This document shows positions 21,475 to 32,153 of a stretch of 64,000 nt of DNA, piece by piece. Position 1 is the stretch's first letter. Every line of letters begins with the position of its first letter. This DNA is from Spirometra erinaceieuropaei (lineage: Eukaryota > Platyhelminthes > Cestoda > Diphyllobothriidea > Diphyllobothriidae): contig CACRXP010000035.1 in assembly GCA_902702965.1 (NCBI GenBank), forward strand, positions 63,328 through 127,327, written 5' to 3'. The translations under genes and the position numbers were made by a program. A model generated the notes under the pieces. It saw only the letters and a list, made by a program, of their open reading frames with translations, did not search any database and was not told the DNA's origin.

Positions 21475-21915
21475 CCAAACGAGCCACGAGGTAGATGCGC
21501 TGGATCAACACTGGGAGCCATAGCGGATTCTGGCAGGCATTATAGGAATTGCACACCATAAGTGTCAGCATTTCGGGGTGCAGTGGCAGACCCGCTTGCT
21601 GGCGGACATCGCGCACACTGGGACCGCTGCCGCCCTCTCCCATTGTTTTTGTTGGTCAAAAGCGTGGTCATTTGTTGTGTGGACCAGTGGGTGTAGAGTG
21701 CAACGCCAGGGTGCGGGCTCGACCGTGCCATCCACCTGTGTCCTCCCCCACCTCCGGTCTTCCTGACTCTGCCTTTACACCCGGTGCAGGTGGGAGCGGA
21801 GGAGAGAGTGCGGTGGATGCAGCGAAAGTCTGCTATCGCTATAAGCCAAATCACGCGCAAATCACCGTCCCTGTCCCGGCTTGCTGTGAAGCCCACTGTG
21901 GACATCGTCGAACTC
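21475..21915 (-). repeat. W repeat, copy 3, near full length
   Basis: In inverted orientation the blocks run from gatgcgctggatcaacactg through cacctccggtcttcctgact and ggagagagtgcggtggatgc to gcccactgtggacatcgtcg. It pairs with the copy at 5040-5485. Confidence 0.6.
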
Positions 21916-22374
21916 TCGCGTGTGATTCTGCTGTGTGTTTTGGGGAGTCAGTTTATACGCGGACGAGCTTTTTAGCCCTGTCAGTCACTGTGTTTACTCC
22001 CAGCATCAGACAAATAACTGACTCGGACGGCGGACTAGTGTCCAGGAGTGGGAAGTGGTCTCCATGCATCTTCTTCATCATAAACAATCTAACGCGCTTC
22101 AATCTACTGCGGTGCCCTAAAAACCGCGTCTTGGAAGGCTGACAACCGACGAGAGAACTCTAACCTCACAGTCAGCCCACTTTGTGTTTGTGTGGATAAT
22201 TGGTCCTTCTTGGAAGGCGCGGATTCATTCTGTAATGGCGCCTCATCAATGTGGCTTTTAGTGGCACTCCTACTCAGTTAAGATCCGATCACTCCCCCCG
22301 ATTTCACCCGTTTTGTAAAGTCCTGATCAGTTGTACGTAGTGGATCAGGGTCTGCGTCGACGCGCCTACGTTAG

Positions 22375-22700
22375 AGTTTTCGGCTTGCCAGCTACCAGCG
22401 ACTTCTCTCGCCTCCGGTCTTCTTGACATGAAATCGCAGACTGGGCTACACTTCTGCTGGTCCGGCTGGAGAACTAGGGGTCGGACTGCGATGATCAGCA
22501 TCGTTGACGCACGCGCAGACGGGCGGTTAGCCACAGTGCCCGCGTCCATCTCCAGTTGCCTTGGCATTGGTCTGCCTTCAAACCAAGGTGGGCGAGAGGA
22601 GAGAGTGCGGTAGATGCTGCGCAAGCCTGCCTCACTTATGCACGCGGAGGTGAACATTATGTTCACCTACATCGTGGGATACTCACCGGAGGTAGTCCTT
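22375..22700 (-). repeat. W repeat, copy 4, rearranged
   Basis: The blocks cgcctccggtcttcttgaca and gagagtgcggtagatgctgc are present, but the spacing differs from the full-length copies. The 5' end is unclear. Confidence 0.45.
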
Positions 22701-22729
22701 TGCTACAGTCGAACTGTCATTAAGACCTG

Positions 22730-24059
22730 CAGTGAGTGACCGATCACATGAAATGTTGTCTGAAATTCTGAAATATGTTTTTGATTAGGAAGGTTTGCTT
22801 AGGTGGTGTTGAAACATTAAATATCTTGGGACATAGTTCTAATATATTTTGGACTCTGCAGGATGTCAGCTTTTGAATGCTCTACATTCTAATCCTCTGT
22901 AGACACCGTACTCGATAAAACATGACTACTTAAGTAGCATGCATTTTCTATAAAGATTCTCGATGGTCTTACAACTCCAAATATTAAAATTGAAAAGTCA
23001 AGTTGGCGAACGCACGTTTTCGGTAATTCTTCCTCAGGCCAATACAATTACATGAACGAATGAAAATGTACAAAATNNNNNNNNNNNNNNNNNNNNNNNN
23101 NNNNNNNNNNNNNNNNNNNNNNNNNNNNNNNNNNNNNNNNNNNNNNNNNNNNNNNNNNNNNNNNNNNNNNNNNNNNNNNNNNNNNNNNNNNNNNNNNNNN
23201 NNNNNNNNNNNNNNNNNNNNNNNNNNNNNNNNNNNNNNNNNNNNNNNNNNNNNNNNNNNNNNNNNNNNNNNNNNNNNNNNNNNNNNNNNNNNNNNNNNCT
23301 GTTGATTTTGTACATTTTCATTCGTTCATGTAATTGTATTGGCCTGAGGAAGAATTACCGAAAACGTGCGTTCGCCAACTTGACTTTTCAACTTCAAATA
23401 TATTTTATAAAAACCCCGTGCAAAAATATGTTTTCTTTCAGTTGTCTCATAGAGAATCCTGTCATCCTCATATTTTATACTTTAAGAAGGAGTATAACTA
23501 GGTTTAGAAAAAGTTTTCTAGTTCCTGAATAATTTGGAGCCTGATCAGCCGTTGCATTAGCGCTTAGTGATTTCAGTCCACATGGTGCATGTGTTCCGCG
23601 TAAAGAAAATCACATATTCCTCCATGCCTTTAAAAAGAAACTATATAGGATCCATAAAATTTTACGATGGATGCGAACCATGGTGTACAATTCACGAGCA
23701 GCGGTGGTAAACAGACAGGTACGATGCTGTATGAATGGACATTGCAGGGTCTTGAAAAATCTCATAACTAGAGACATTTTCAAAACCTAATTATACCCCT
23801 TCTTAGAGCATAAAATATAAAGACGACGAAAATCAGTGTGAAAAATGCATGCTACATAAGTAGTCATTTCTTACCGAATACGGTTTCTACGGGAGATTTA
23901 AAAACACTGCATCCAAAAGCTGACATTCTGCCGAGTCCTAAATATTATAGAATCGCATCACAAGAAAATCAGTTTTGCAACCGCACTTAAATAATCCTTC
24001 CTAATCAAAAACGCATTTCAGAATTTCAGCCAACGTTTCATGAGATCGGTCACTCACTG
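22730..24059 (+). mobile_element. foldback element containing a nested palindrome and assembly gap
   Basis: The left terminus is cagtgagtgaccgatcacat and the right terminus gagatcggtcactcactg, an inverted pair. The arms carry the family blocks (tttttgattaggaaggtttg, acttaagtagcatgcatttt and their inverses). The centre is replaced by a second inverted repeat that flanks the run of Ns. No coding capacity is visible. Confidence 0.75.
23077..23298. other. assembly gap (222 N)
   Basis: An unresolved run of N. It is flanked by inverted copies of an about 85-base sequence (about 22990-23076 and 23304-23390). The palindrome probably caused the break in assembly. Confidence 0.98.
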
Positions 24060-24143
24060 AAGTACGTAATTCACCTACCATTGTGAGTTTATACAAGCAT
24101 CTTCAACGATGCCAAAATTCACACCTCGCCCCTTAGAGTACAG

Positions 24144-25141
24144 TACAATGAGTGACCTATCTCATAAAAATGTTGGCTGAAATTCTGAAATGCGTTTTCG
24201 ATTAGGAAGGATTACTTGGTCGCGGTTGTAATACTGATTATCATGTGGCATACTCTTATAACACTTCGCACTCGGCAGGATGTCGGCTTTTAAACGCACT
24301 TCTTTCCAATCTCCTGTAGAAAGCGTGCTCGGTAAAAAATCACTACTTAATTAGCATGCATTTTCCCATTGATTTCCGATGGCCTTGGAAATTCAAATAT
24401 ATTTTATAGAAGCCATAAACAAAAATATGCTTTCTTTTAGTCACTCAATAGAGAATTACGTCTTCTTTATATTTTATACTTAAGGAAGGAGTATAATTAG
24501 GTTTTAAAATTTTTTTCTAATTACCGAATAATTTGGAGCCTGATCATTCGTTGCATTACCGCTTGGTGATTTTACTCTACAAGGTGCATTCGTTCCGCGT
24601 AAAGAAAATCAAATATTTTTCTATGGCATTTAAGAGATATCATACAGAGTCCATAAAATTTTGCAATGGATGCGAGCTATGTTGTACATTTCATGAGGAG
24701 CTGTTGTAAACGTCCAGGTACGATTCTATGTGAATGGACATTTCGCGGTCTTAAAAAGTCTCATAATTAGAAACTTTTTTAAAACCTAATTATACTCCTT
24801 CCTTAGGTATAAAATATAAAGAAGACGTGATTCGCTATTGAGTGACTAAAAGAAAGCATATTTTTGTTTATGGCTTCTATAAAATATATTTGAATTTCCA
24901 AGGCCATCGGAAATCAATGGGAAAATGCATGCTAATTAAGTAGTGATTTTTTACCGAGCACGCTTTCTACAGGAGATTGGAAAGAAGTGCGTTTAAAAGC
25001 CGACATCCTGCCGAGTGCGAAGTGTTATAAGAGTATGCCACATGATAATCAGTATTACAACCGCGACCAAGTAACCCTTCCTAATGGAAAACGCATTTCA
25101 GAATTTCAGCCAACATTTCATAAGATAGGTCACTCACTGTA
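24144..25141 (+). mobile_element. foldback element, complete copy
   Basis: An about 1-kb near-palindrome. The left arm starts tacaatgagtgacctatctc, and the right arm ends ataggtcactcactgta. Long arms of about 400 bp match each other almost base for base (for example tagaagccataaacaaaaat against its inverse at about 24864). A short asymmetrical centre (about 24530-24770) separates them. There is no open frame of note. Confidence 0.85.
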
Positions 25142-26782
25142 ATTCGATGGCAGTGGAGGTAACTGAGTCGAAATCACGCTTCAGACATGTCTCAGCGTTG
25201 TGCTGTGAGACGTACGTAATCAGCGGGAATCAGGTAGTACCTCCTTACTTACTTGTGAGGACCTGTGACCACCGGATAATCTCATCGACAGCTACTCGTA
25301 TGGGCATGTGGGACGAAAATCTCACCGGATTTGGACTCCAACATTGCCATTATGAGGTAAAATGCAGAGGCATTTCGACGGATCGAAAGTCAGTACTTCA
25401 GTCACGTTGACCTGCAAAGGAAATTTCTGCACAAAAAGTTGATCCTCGTGATAGTTTACACGGCAGAGAAAGAGTCAGCAGCTCCCTAGGTAACAAATAA
25501 ATTTGCTCCGGGTACAGTTCACGCATTGTACTTCGAGGCATCTACCCCAAGACAACAAGTTTCTTTCCGAGTGCCGTCGATGTCGTGTGTTTAAGTGCTC
25601 CAGAAAGAGATAGTCTGTGGACCGTATAGCTGATTTCGGACGGTAGGGCATACCGACTTTAAGTCAGTGCGAGTCCTCCGCAATCGATCCTGCTAAAGAA
25701 GTACCATGTCATCACAACTAGGTCCTGACTTCAACCTAAGCCGTAGTGGCACTTCCCCTACATACAAAGAGGTAAAAATAATGATAATAATAATTTTATG
25801 TAATGTCACATTACAGGCACTGTCAAATAAAGAGGATGGTGTTTTTAAAATTTGGATGGTTCAGAAGAAAAAAAAGTGCCGTCCGTGAACAGACGGCAGT
25901 CTACGGTAGTCCGTGGTGAGACCGGCCAAGGGATCAGTGACCATGAACTCCATCACTGTGGTAGATCAAATCGGTGGAATCAACGCCCAAAATATGTGAG
26001 AGATTATATCTTCGAGATCACATAACATTCGGTGAATATAAGGATCGACGTAATAAATGTCGCCAGAACTTCTTTCGAGCGCCGACTGACAGCAAATTCC
26101 CCTATATGGCCTGATAATTTTTATGGGTAAATCCGCAGTAGGAGAACATGTACGGACGAAATTGCGTGTCTAAAGGACAGTCTTCGAAATGTTTCAGTTT
26201 TTTTTCGGCCGGTTTGGACGGTGGAGTCCTCTAAAGACAATGGGACGATGGCCTAACTCGCGAAATGTTGTGACCGAAATTTGAGTGTGCACGATGTCAT
26301 TCATCTAGTGTTGTTATTTATGTATGTTTGTTAAGTTGATTTGGGGTGAAAAAAGGAGAATTGATTTCAAATCTGTTGTATGAAAAGAAAAGAGGTTTGG
26401 TCGAAGTCCGACCCTCCTTCATATCCATGTAATTGCCCACGCCACTGAAATGCAGAGACCATGACCGCATGTTTTTACGCATTGTGCTATAAATGAAAAC
26501 TAACACAAAGAAAATAAAAGTTTCAACTAAATCCTTTCTGGGAACGGGAAATTTGATTTTTCATCCAAGAGAATCAGGTGAAGATAGGCATGGGAAAGTA
26601 CATTATTTTCAAGAAAGGAGGAATGGAATCAGCTTTAAAAATTCTGTAATGCACATTCATGGCATTTTATGCCTTAAAATTTAGTAATAAACTTCTTAGG
26701 AAATAGTCCGACTTACCACACCAAGAATTACCAGGTGCAAGAAAATACGCATTGAGTACTCACGACATGCTGCCGCATTTCC
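25142..26782. other. non-coding stretch, nothing recognised
   Basis: Short open frames only; no domain or repeat is recognised. Confidence 0.35.
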
Positions 26783-28075
26783 ATGTCACGCCGTGCGATA
26801 AAGATATCCAGGCAGTTTCCATCAACAGCCGACTACGAACGGATACGGAAATTGGCTGCGGAAGGGTTGTCGCGCTGGTCGTTAGCATGTATTTTCAGTA
26901 TTAATAAGATCATTCTGCGACGAATTATTAATGATAGCACCGTGCCTAGAAATAAGCAGGGGGGGGGTCAAGACTGTTCATAAGTAGGCAAGACGACGAT
27001 CTCGTGCGTCGTACACTAAAGTGACATTATGCTTCTACTGAGCTATTCGCCGGGACAATCTGCCGATGTTCTCCAGGCACATCATTAGAAAAGGAATGTA
27101 GGATAGCATTAACCTTGTAGCGGCTAAGCGGTGATGGTGTACGCTCAATACGCCACAACTTCAGGCCACATCCCAAGTTGTTAGAAGCAGGACGCCATTT
27201 GGTTAGGACACTCTATTCTGTACAGAATAGTGAAGGTGAAAGTTGGCAATCGGACGAGGATGCGTCCCGCGCCGCGGAGGCGGCGTTCACGGGAGCGACG
27301 AGCCCTGTGTCGTCGAAGGTCGCCGCGGCAAAAGTGTCGTTGCGGATTGTTTACTCTATTGTTCTGGAATGTTCCCGCCTGTCTTACCAATCAGCGATAG
27401 GAGTTGCGTTGATTGGCTCCGAGCCCACGCGAAGGTAGTGACAAGCATGGCATGGTGCACGCAGAGAATTTACCGAATGCGTGGTGCAGACAGTGAATTG
27501 CAACGAGACAACTGGAAGTCGGGCGGGCGTGCGTGCCATAGCAGGCTGTCGCTAGGACGTAGGTGTGGCCGCTAGCGAGAGGCGCGACGTAGCCATTATG
27601 GCTGTCCACTACAACCTCCACGCCGCGGCCTTATTTTTGGATAAGCCCACGAAGTCGACCCAAATGAGCAGATGTGGAAAGAAGTTTCCAAAAAGGCGTA
27701 CTGCGTACACGGCAACCCTCATAGACTGTCAATGGTTTACAGTTTGAATGGCTTTCGAAGTTGGAGAGCGGCTAGTCTGGCGGCCGACTACGGGCACCGT
27801 AAACAGCAAGGTATTCACCAAAATCGCCAAGGATGTTTTCGCCCAAGACATTCACCGAGGCCGAATGGGTACCATGGATTTACACGATAATGCTCCTGTC
27901 CATCGCTCCAGAGGTATGAATCTGGTAACCCTTGCAGCTATAATCCAAATTTCAGCCAGCCTCTGTGCATGCGGTCCGAAATTGGCTTTTATTCCCGCCA
28001 ACAGCCCCGATCTTAACCCAATTTATCTTTTTGCGCCTTTCAAAAAAAGAAAGTTGCGGAAGGCATAGACGAATC
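26783..28075 (+). pseudogene. Tc1/mariner-type transposase pseudogene
   Basis: The first part (26783-26980) encodes a helix-turn-helix-like N terminus: FPSTADYERIRKLAAEGLSR then WSLACIFSINKIILRRII. The last part (about 27820-28068) has the DDE-type signatures MDLHDNAPVHRS, with the second catalytic Asp, and FIPANSPDLNP followed by Ile, after which a third acidic residue is expected; Tyr-Leu follows instead. Several frameshifts and stops separate the pieces, and the middle, including the first catalytic Asp, is not readable in one frame. Terminal inverted repeats were not identified. A cut-and-paste element inactivated long ago. Confidence 0.65.
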
Positions 28076-28449
28076 CTTCGATAAAAGCATGGCTCGATTT
28101 TGGCTAGATAATTACAATGGATAATCCACTATAGGAAACTTGACCAGGCCATCGCCATGCCTGACTTTCTGCTGCGTTAAACGTAAATAGACAGCCAATT
28201 TTTCATTAATTTCCTGCTTCAATGCCCTCCCTTCCTTAAGCACCCTTACAGTCAGCCTCGTTTAGGTGATTTGTAATGACAGAAATTCCCAAAACTCTAG
28301 TTTTCAGTGGAAATGTTAGAGAACATTAATTTAAAAACTCAACTCAAATTCCCCTTTAAGGATGGTTGTTTGTTTACTGATTCAATGCTCCAGGGAACGC
28401 GGTTTAGGTGGATTTTTTCATAGGGATTTTCGACCGGTGCCAAATAAGC

Positions 28450-28578
28450 GGCCACAGGTCTTCCATTACGGCTACCTTACGTACTATTGTTTGTTCAGTA
28501 GGTGTGCTTGTGGTATTTTTTTTGCCGCGACGGCAAAACAATAGTACGTAAGGTAGCCGTAATGGAAGACCTGTGGCC
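28450..28578. repeat. perfect 43-bp inverted repeat (hairpin)
   Basis: The arms 28450-28492 and 28536-28578 are exact reverse complements with a 43-base spacer. Each arm contains ttccattacggctaccttac and its neighbours. The spacer includes a T run and gccgcgacggc. No other copy was seen in the window. Confidence 0.9.
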
Positions 28579-29750
28579 TCCACGGCCAGAAAGAAACATT
28601 CAAACACACCTAGCAACCCGACTCCGTAGGGTTTACGTGGAGTTCCCATCCCCTGTTGCCTAAAATTTATGTCCAATATACAATGCCACTTTTATGCATT
28701 TACGCACACAAACTTCTCCTATTCTAAACCACCTCTGGGCAGTTCCCATGCGCTGCAGTTGCGCTGTTAACTGCCCGTTTGCCGGTTTCGTGGTTTACGT
28801 AGTGTTTCCCGTCATCATCTCTCGGTTTCCGGTCATGGTCCACTTGCCTCCCCTCCCACGCATTCCGGAGTTCACCTAACTGAGTTGCCAGCATTCCCAT
28901 TTCGTCAGTCAGACTACCACTTACGCCAGCTGTCTACTAACGTTTCCAGCCCGGCTTCAACTTCTGGGCGTATACCTGACCCTACAGGCCTTCCCTCCGC
29001 ATATTCTGCAACACCCCCACCCCCCCCCCAAACTAAAAGGCTTACAGCCTACGTCGTCCAAACATACGTCTGTCACTTTGGGGTAGCTGCTACCACAGGC
29101 ATCCGGATCTTAGACCACTGCGGTATTTACATACACACCTACCGCTCCCTTACCGCCTAGCCCACGCCTTTCCCCCTCCCCCTTTCCGAAGGCCTGTAAT
29201 CTACGCCGTCCCAATATCAATCCCCGCAGTCCCGCTCCCCTTTACGCAAGCTTATCGCAATCGACAATTCCTCCATCGGCTGTTTCCATTTCAGCCTGCT
29301 TCACAGTCTACTGTCCCTCCCAACCGGCTTTGTTAGTTGACCTGATATGCCCTTCCCCGCGGGTGGTTCATATCGCCCGTTACCAGCTACAGCGATTCCG
29401 GCAGCGGCCTCAGACAGTCTCTACGTACCTCCCAGTTCCCGCTCTAAAGGCCTTCCGTAATCACTCCCTTCCTGACCTACAAGGGTTTATCGACGAGGCT
29501 TAGTGGACGTCATTGCATTATACTACGTACGTAAATATGTTCACGTACCAAGCCTCCAAGGTTGGTCGATTAGTCGCAATCCTTACCGTGCGATGATGGC
29601 TACGTTACCACTGCTAGAGACAGCCACCCATCCAACAGACAACGTCCGTTCAATTCCCCCATTAGTGATCCATAGGCACCTATCAGCTAACGCAGCCCTT
29701 TGGATGACAGTTATTCAACTGCTTAGCACACCTTACCTCATTCCGGAGGC
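28579..29750 (+). other. pyrimidine-rich stretch of unknown nature
   Basis: C- and T-rich on the + strand with Pro/Ser/Thr-rich readings in more than one frame. No domain is recognised. It lies between the 43-bp hairpin and the Merlin transposase fragment and may be part of the same insertion. Confidence 0.4.
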
Positions 29751-30093
29751 TTAGCAGCCCCTACGGTGGTTGACAGTGCAGTGCGTATAACCTTCGGACG
29801 GTAGGCGGGTGTAACCCTTCCACTCATCGGTTACGATAACACTACCAGCAGCCACCCACTTCCTTATGACGGGCCTCAGGGCCTCCCAGCTGCGGTTGTT
29901 AATCTGCTCAAATAGGGCTTTCCGCCTGCGTGTATCGTACATACTTACGACCCACAACTGCCGCCGCGGTCGTTCCCTGTTATGTTTGCGGCGACTTATG
30001 AGCGTCTCGTCTACCTGTACTTCCACGCCTGGTCCACCAATTTGGGTTACGGCGGATAACTTTAAACTTAAAAGGGTTACGTAGGCCTATAAA
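29751..30093 (-). pseudogene. Merlin-type (ISXO2-like) transposase fragment
   Basis: A - strand frame reads TQIGGPGVEVQVDETLISRR followed by KHNRERPRRQLWVVSMYD. Further on come the conserved RKWVAAGSVIVTDEWKGY and the Thr-x-x-Val-Asn-His ending. The Asp-Glu pair in VDET and the Asp in TDEW match the first two catalytic acidic residues of the DDE fold in ISXO2/IS1016-like (Merlin) transposases, a family known in flatworms. The frame stops directly after VNHRRGC, where the family normally continues to a third acidic residue. The N terminus before the catalytic fold is also missing. Confidence 0.7.
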
Positions 30094-30860
30094 CTGCTCT
30101 CACCATGGATACTTACAAATCCCGTAAAACAGCGACCGCTAAGGTCGGGAGTTTGCCGACTTGCTGTAGGTTGGTGCGATGGTGTTGGAGTACGTCCAGG
30201 TATCCTAAACATTGTTTGCGTTATGCGTATTAAACGGTGCATGCGGTGGAGATCACCGACATAACAAATAGGGAGGGGTTGAGGAGGGGGTCAGTAAGGG
30301 GCTGGGAAGTGACGCAATTGTCATAAGCGGTTTATTCAAATACTCTTACCCAACCGCAGTACACCGCTGTCCGCCCGCGTCCCCTTTACGCATCGTATGC
30401 TTCGTGCCTATCTAACGCACACCACTTTCAAGTGCGGCTCCAATGATCCCATTGGTTAGCCGCTTGGCGGTTCAGGTTCACTCGCCCCGGCGGCCAATCA
30501 CATCACGTCCCCGGCCAGCCCACCTTCGATTGGTCATTGCCTACGGTTTTCCCTATTTGCGCGCCATCTTCACCCTATTTTTGACTTCATTAAAACAAAT
30601 ATTTATTTTTCTGCGATTTTCAACATTTTTCGGCCTCCAGCTGTCAATCAAGTGCCCTTCGCCGTTTGCCCCGCCCGTTCTTCCCCTCAAAACCGCCATC
30701 CCGTTGTACCCGACCCACCTAGAGAGGATTTCTCACTGTGGCCGCCTGTTGGGCTTCTGCCGGATTTTCTTGCGTTAACCTATGACAACAGGAGTCATCA
30801 GATCTACTGTACCTAAGGTGCCCTCATGATTGCAACACACAGTGATGAGCAGTCTTTGGA
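30094..30860. other. non-coding stretch beside the Merlin fragment
   Basis: Open frames of up to 111 codons on the + strand have no known domain. No Merlin terminal inverted repeat could be identified. Confidence 0.35.
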
Positions 30861-30864
30861 TTTA

Positions 30865-31235
30865 ACACGACAGTTCGACTGTCGTTGCCGACGATGTCCA
30901 CCATGCGCTCCACAGGAAGGTGAAGCAGGCGCGTAATTCAGTTTTTAGTGAATGCTGACTTGCGCTGCATCAACCGCACTCTCTCTTCCTCCCCCACCTG
31001 GGCCCGGTGTCAAGACACAGTCAAGAAGACCGGAGGAGGGGGAGGGCGCAGATGGTGCGGTTGGGCCCGCACCTTGGCGTTCCACTCCACACCGCCTGGC
31101 CCACACAGTAAATGAACAGGTGTTCAACCTACAACAAAAGGGTGGATGACACGGCCGGAGCCGCACTTAGGCGTGTCGTCGCACCTGGCTCGGAGTGGGA
31201 GTGCCATAAAGACCACAGTAAGAAGGAACCATTGA
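30865..31235 (+). repeat. W repeat, copy 5
   Basis: The order is gacagttcgactgtcgttgc, cgacgatgtccaccatgcgc, gacttgcgctgcatcaaccg followed by cactctc, cacagtcaagaagaccgg, and then a shared tail (accattgaagcctgactctt) also found at 57.07 kb. Confidence 0.6.
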
Positions 31236-31833
31236 AGCCTGACTCTTAGACCACCAGCCGGCCGCTCCACACAAACACACAACACTGCGAGGTTATCCCG
31301 TCAGTTGGCAACCTTTCAAGTTAAGACTTTGAGCGCATCATGATAGCTTCAAACGCGTCAATGGGCCTGCCTGGAGCGTAATGCGAACCCAACGGGAACG
31401 AACTTAGCCTATATAGCGTTGCCCACACAACCATGGCGATTGGCTGGTTTATTTACCAAGTGCAGGCGTCCCAGCAACGGACGAAAATTCACCCTCCAAT
31501 CAAGAAGGGAAGACAGGGGCTCACAAACACGGGAAGGTGTATATAAAGGCAAAAAAGGAACAAAAGTAGGAGGAAATGCCTCCGAGAAAAGACACAACAT
31601 GGAGCGTTATCACAAAGCGAGATGGTGGAATGATTGCACAAGACAAGGCCTCACAAATGCTGTATGGGTAGAGGTATTATGCATTAGGATGTCACTGAAT
31701 AGTTCCCCACGGGATGCACAGAATGGTTGTTTAGTCATAAGCAAACACACAACTATAATATAGCCAGAGTGCCAAAATGCAAGGATGTAAAGAAGAAGGG
31801 GCGAAAGGGGGGCATGCTGGCGCGGTGCCGGCC
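31236..31833 (-). other. probable 3' flank of the MANSC-LDLa receptor gene
   Basis: This lies downstream (- strand) of the stop at 31834. An AATAAA on the - strand is near 31447-31452 (+ strand tttatt), about 380 bases after the stop, and may be the polyadenylation signal. The open frames over it have no domain. Confidence 0.35.
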
Positions 31834-32153
31834 TCACAACTGCAGTCCCGTCAGGAGGCCGTTCTTCTCAAGGTCACTGCCAAGTCCCGCCGCTGCTGCG
31901 GCAGCCTGTCGACTGTCTCGAATTCGACGCCGGAGGCGACTCGCGGCCACGGCCTTGGAGCGAGCGCCACCGCAGGTGTCCTTGCGACAGCGACCAACCA
32001 GGAAGCCGAACAGACAGGAGATTAGGCCCAGACCAACGGCAAGCAGGATGGCAGCGATGTGCCACTGGGTGCGATTTCGTGCGGCGAATGAGGAGGTGAA
32101 GGAGACACCGCCGCCGCCGCCGCCACCGTCGGCAATACTCTTGGACTCCACGG
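31834..32153 (-). CDS. MANSC-LDLa receptor, last exon: transmembrane helix and cytoplasmic tail
   Basis: This is entered in phase 1 after the acceptor tctcgccttccccgggcgctttaaag-type tract and ends at a TGA. There are about 106 residues. In order they give a short stalk with a Gly run (residues 10-16), an Asn-Arg-Thr N-glycosylation sequon at 27-29, one strongly hydrophobic helix at about 31-54 (WHIAAILLAVGLGLISCLFG), and a tail starting RCRK. The tail contains Arg-rich SRLRRRIRDS and ends LLTGLQL. Basic residues right after the helix fit a type I protein with the tail inside the cell. A GTGAGG overlaps the stop region, so a further exon cannot be fully excluded. The reading extends upstream without an ATG, which also fits an internal-to-terminal exon. 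Confidence 0.75.

Noticed and set aside
23034..23321. Open frames across the N run
   Set aside because: They are artefacts of unknown bases.
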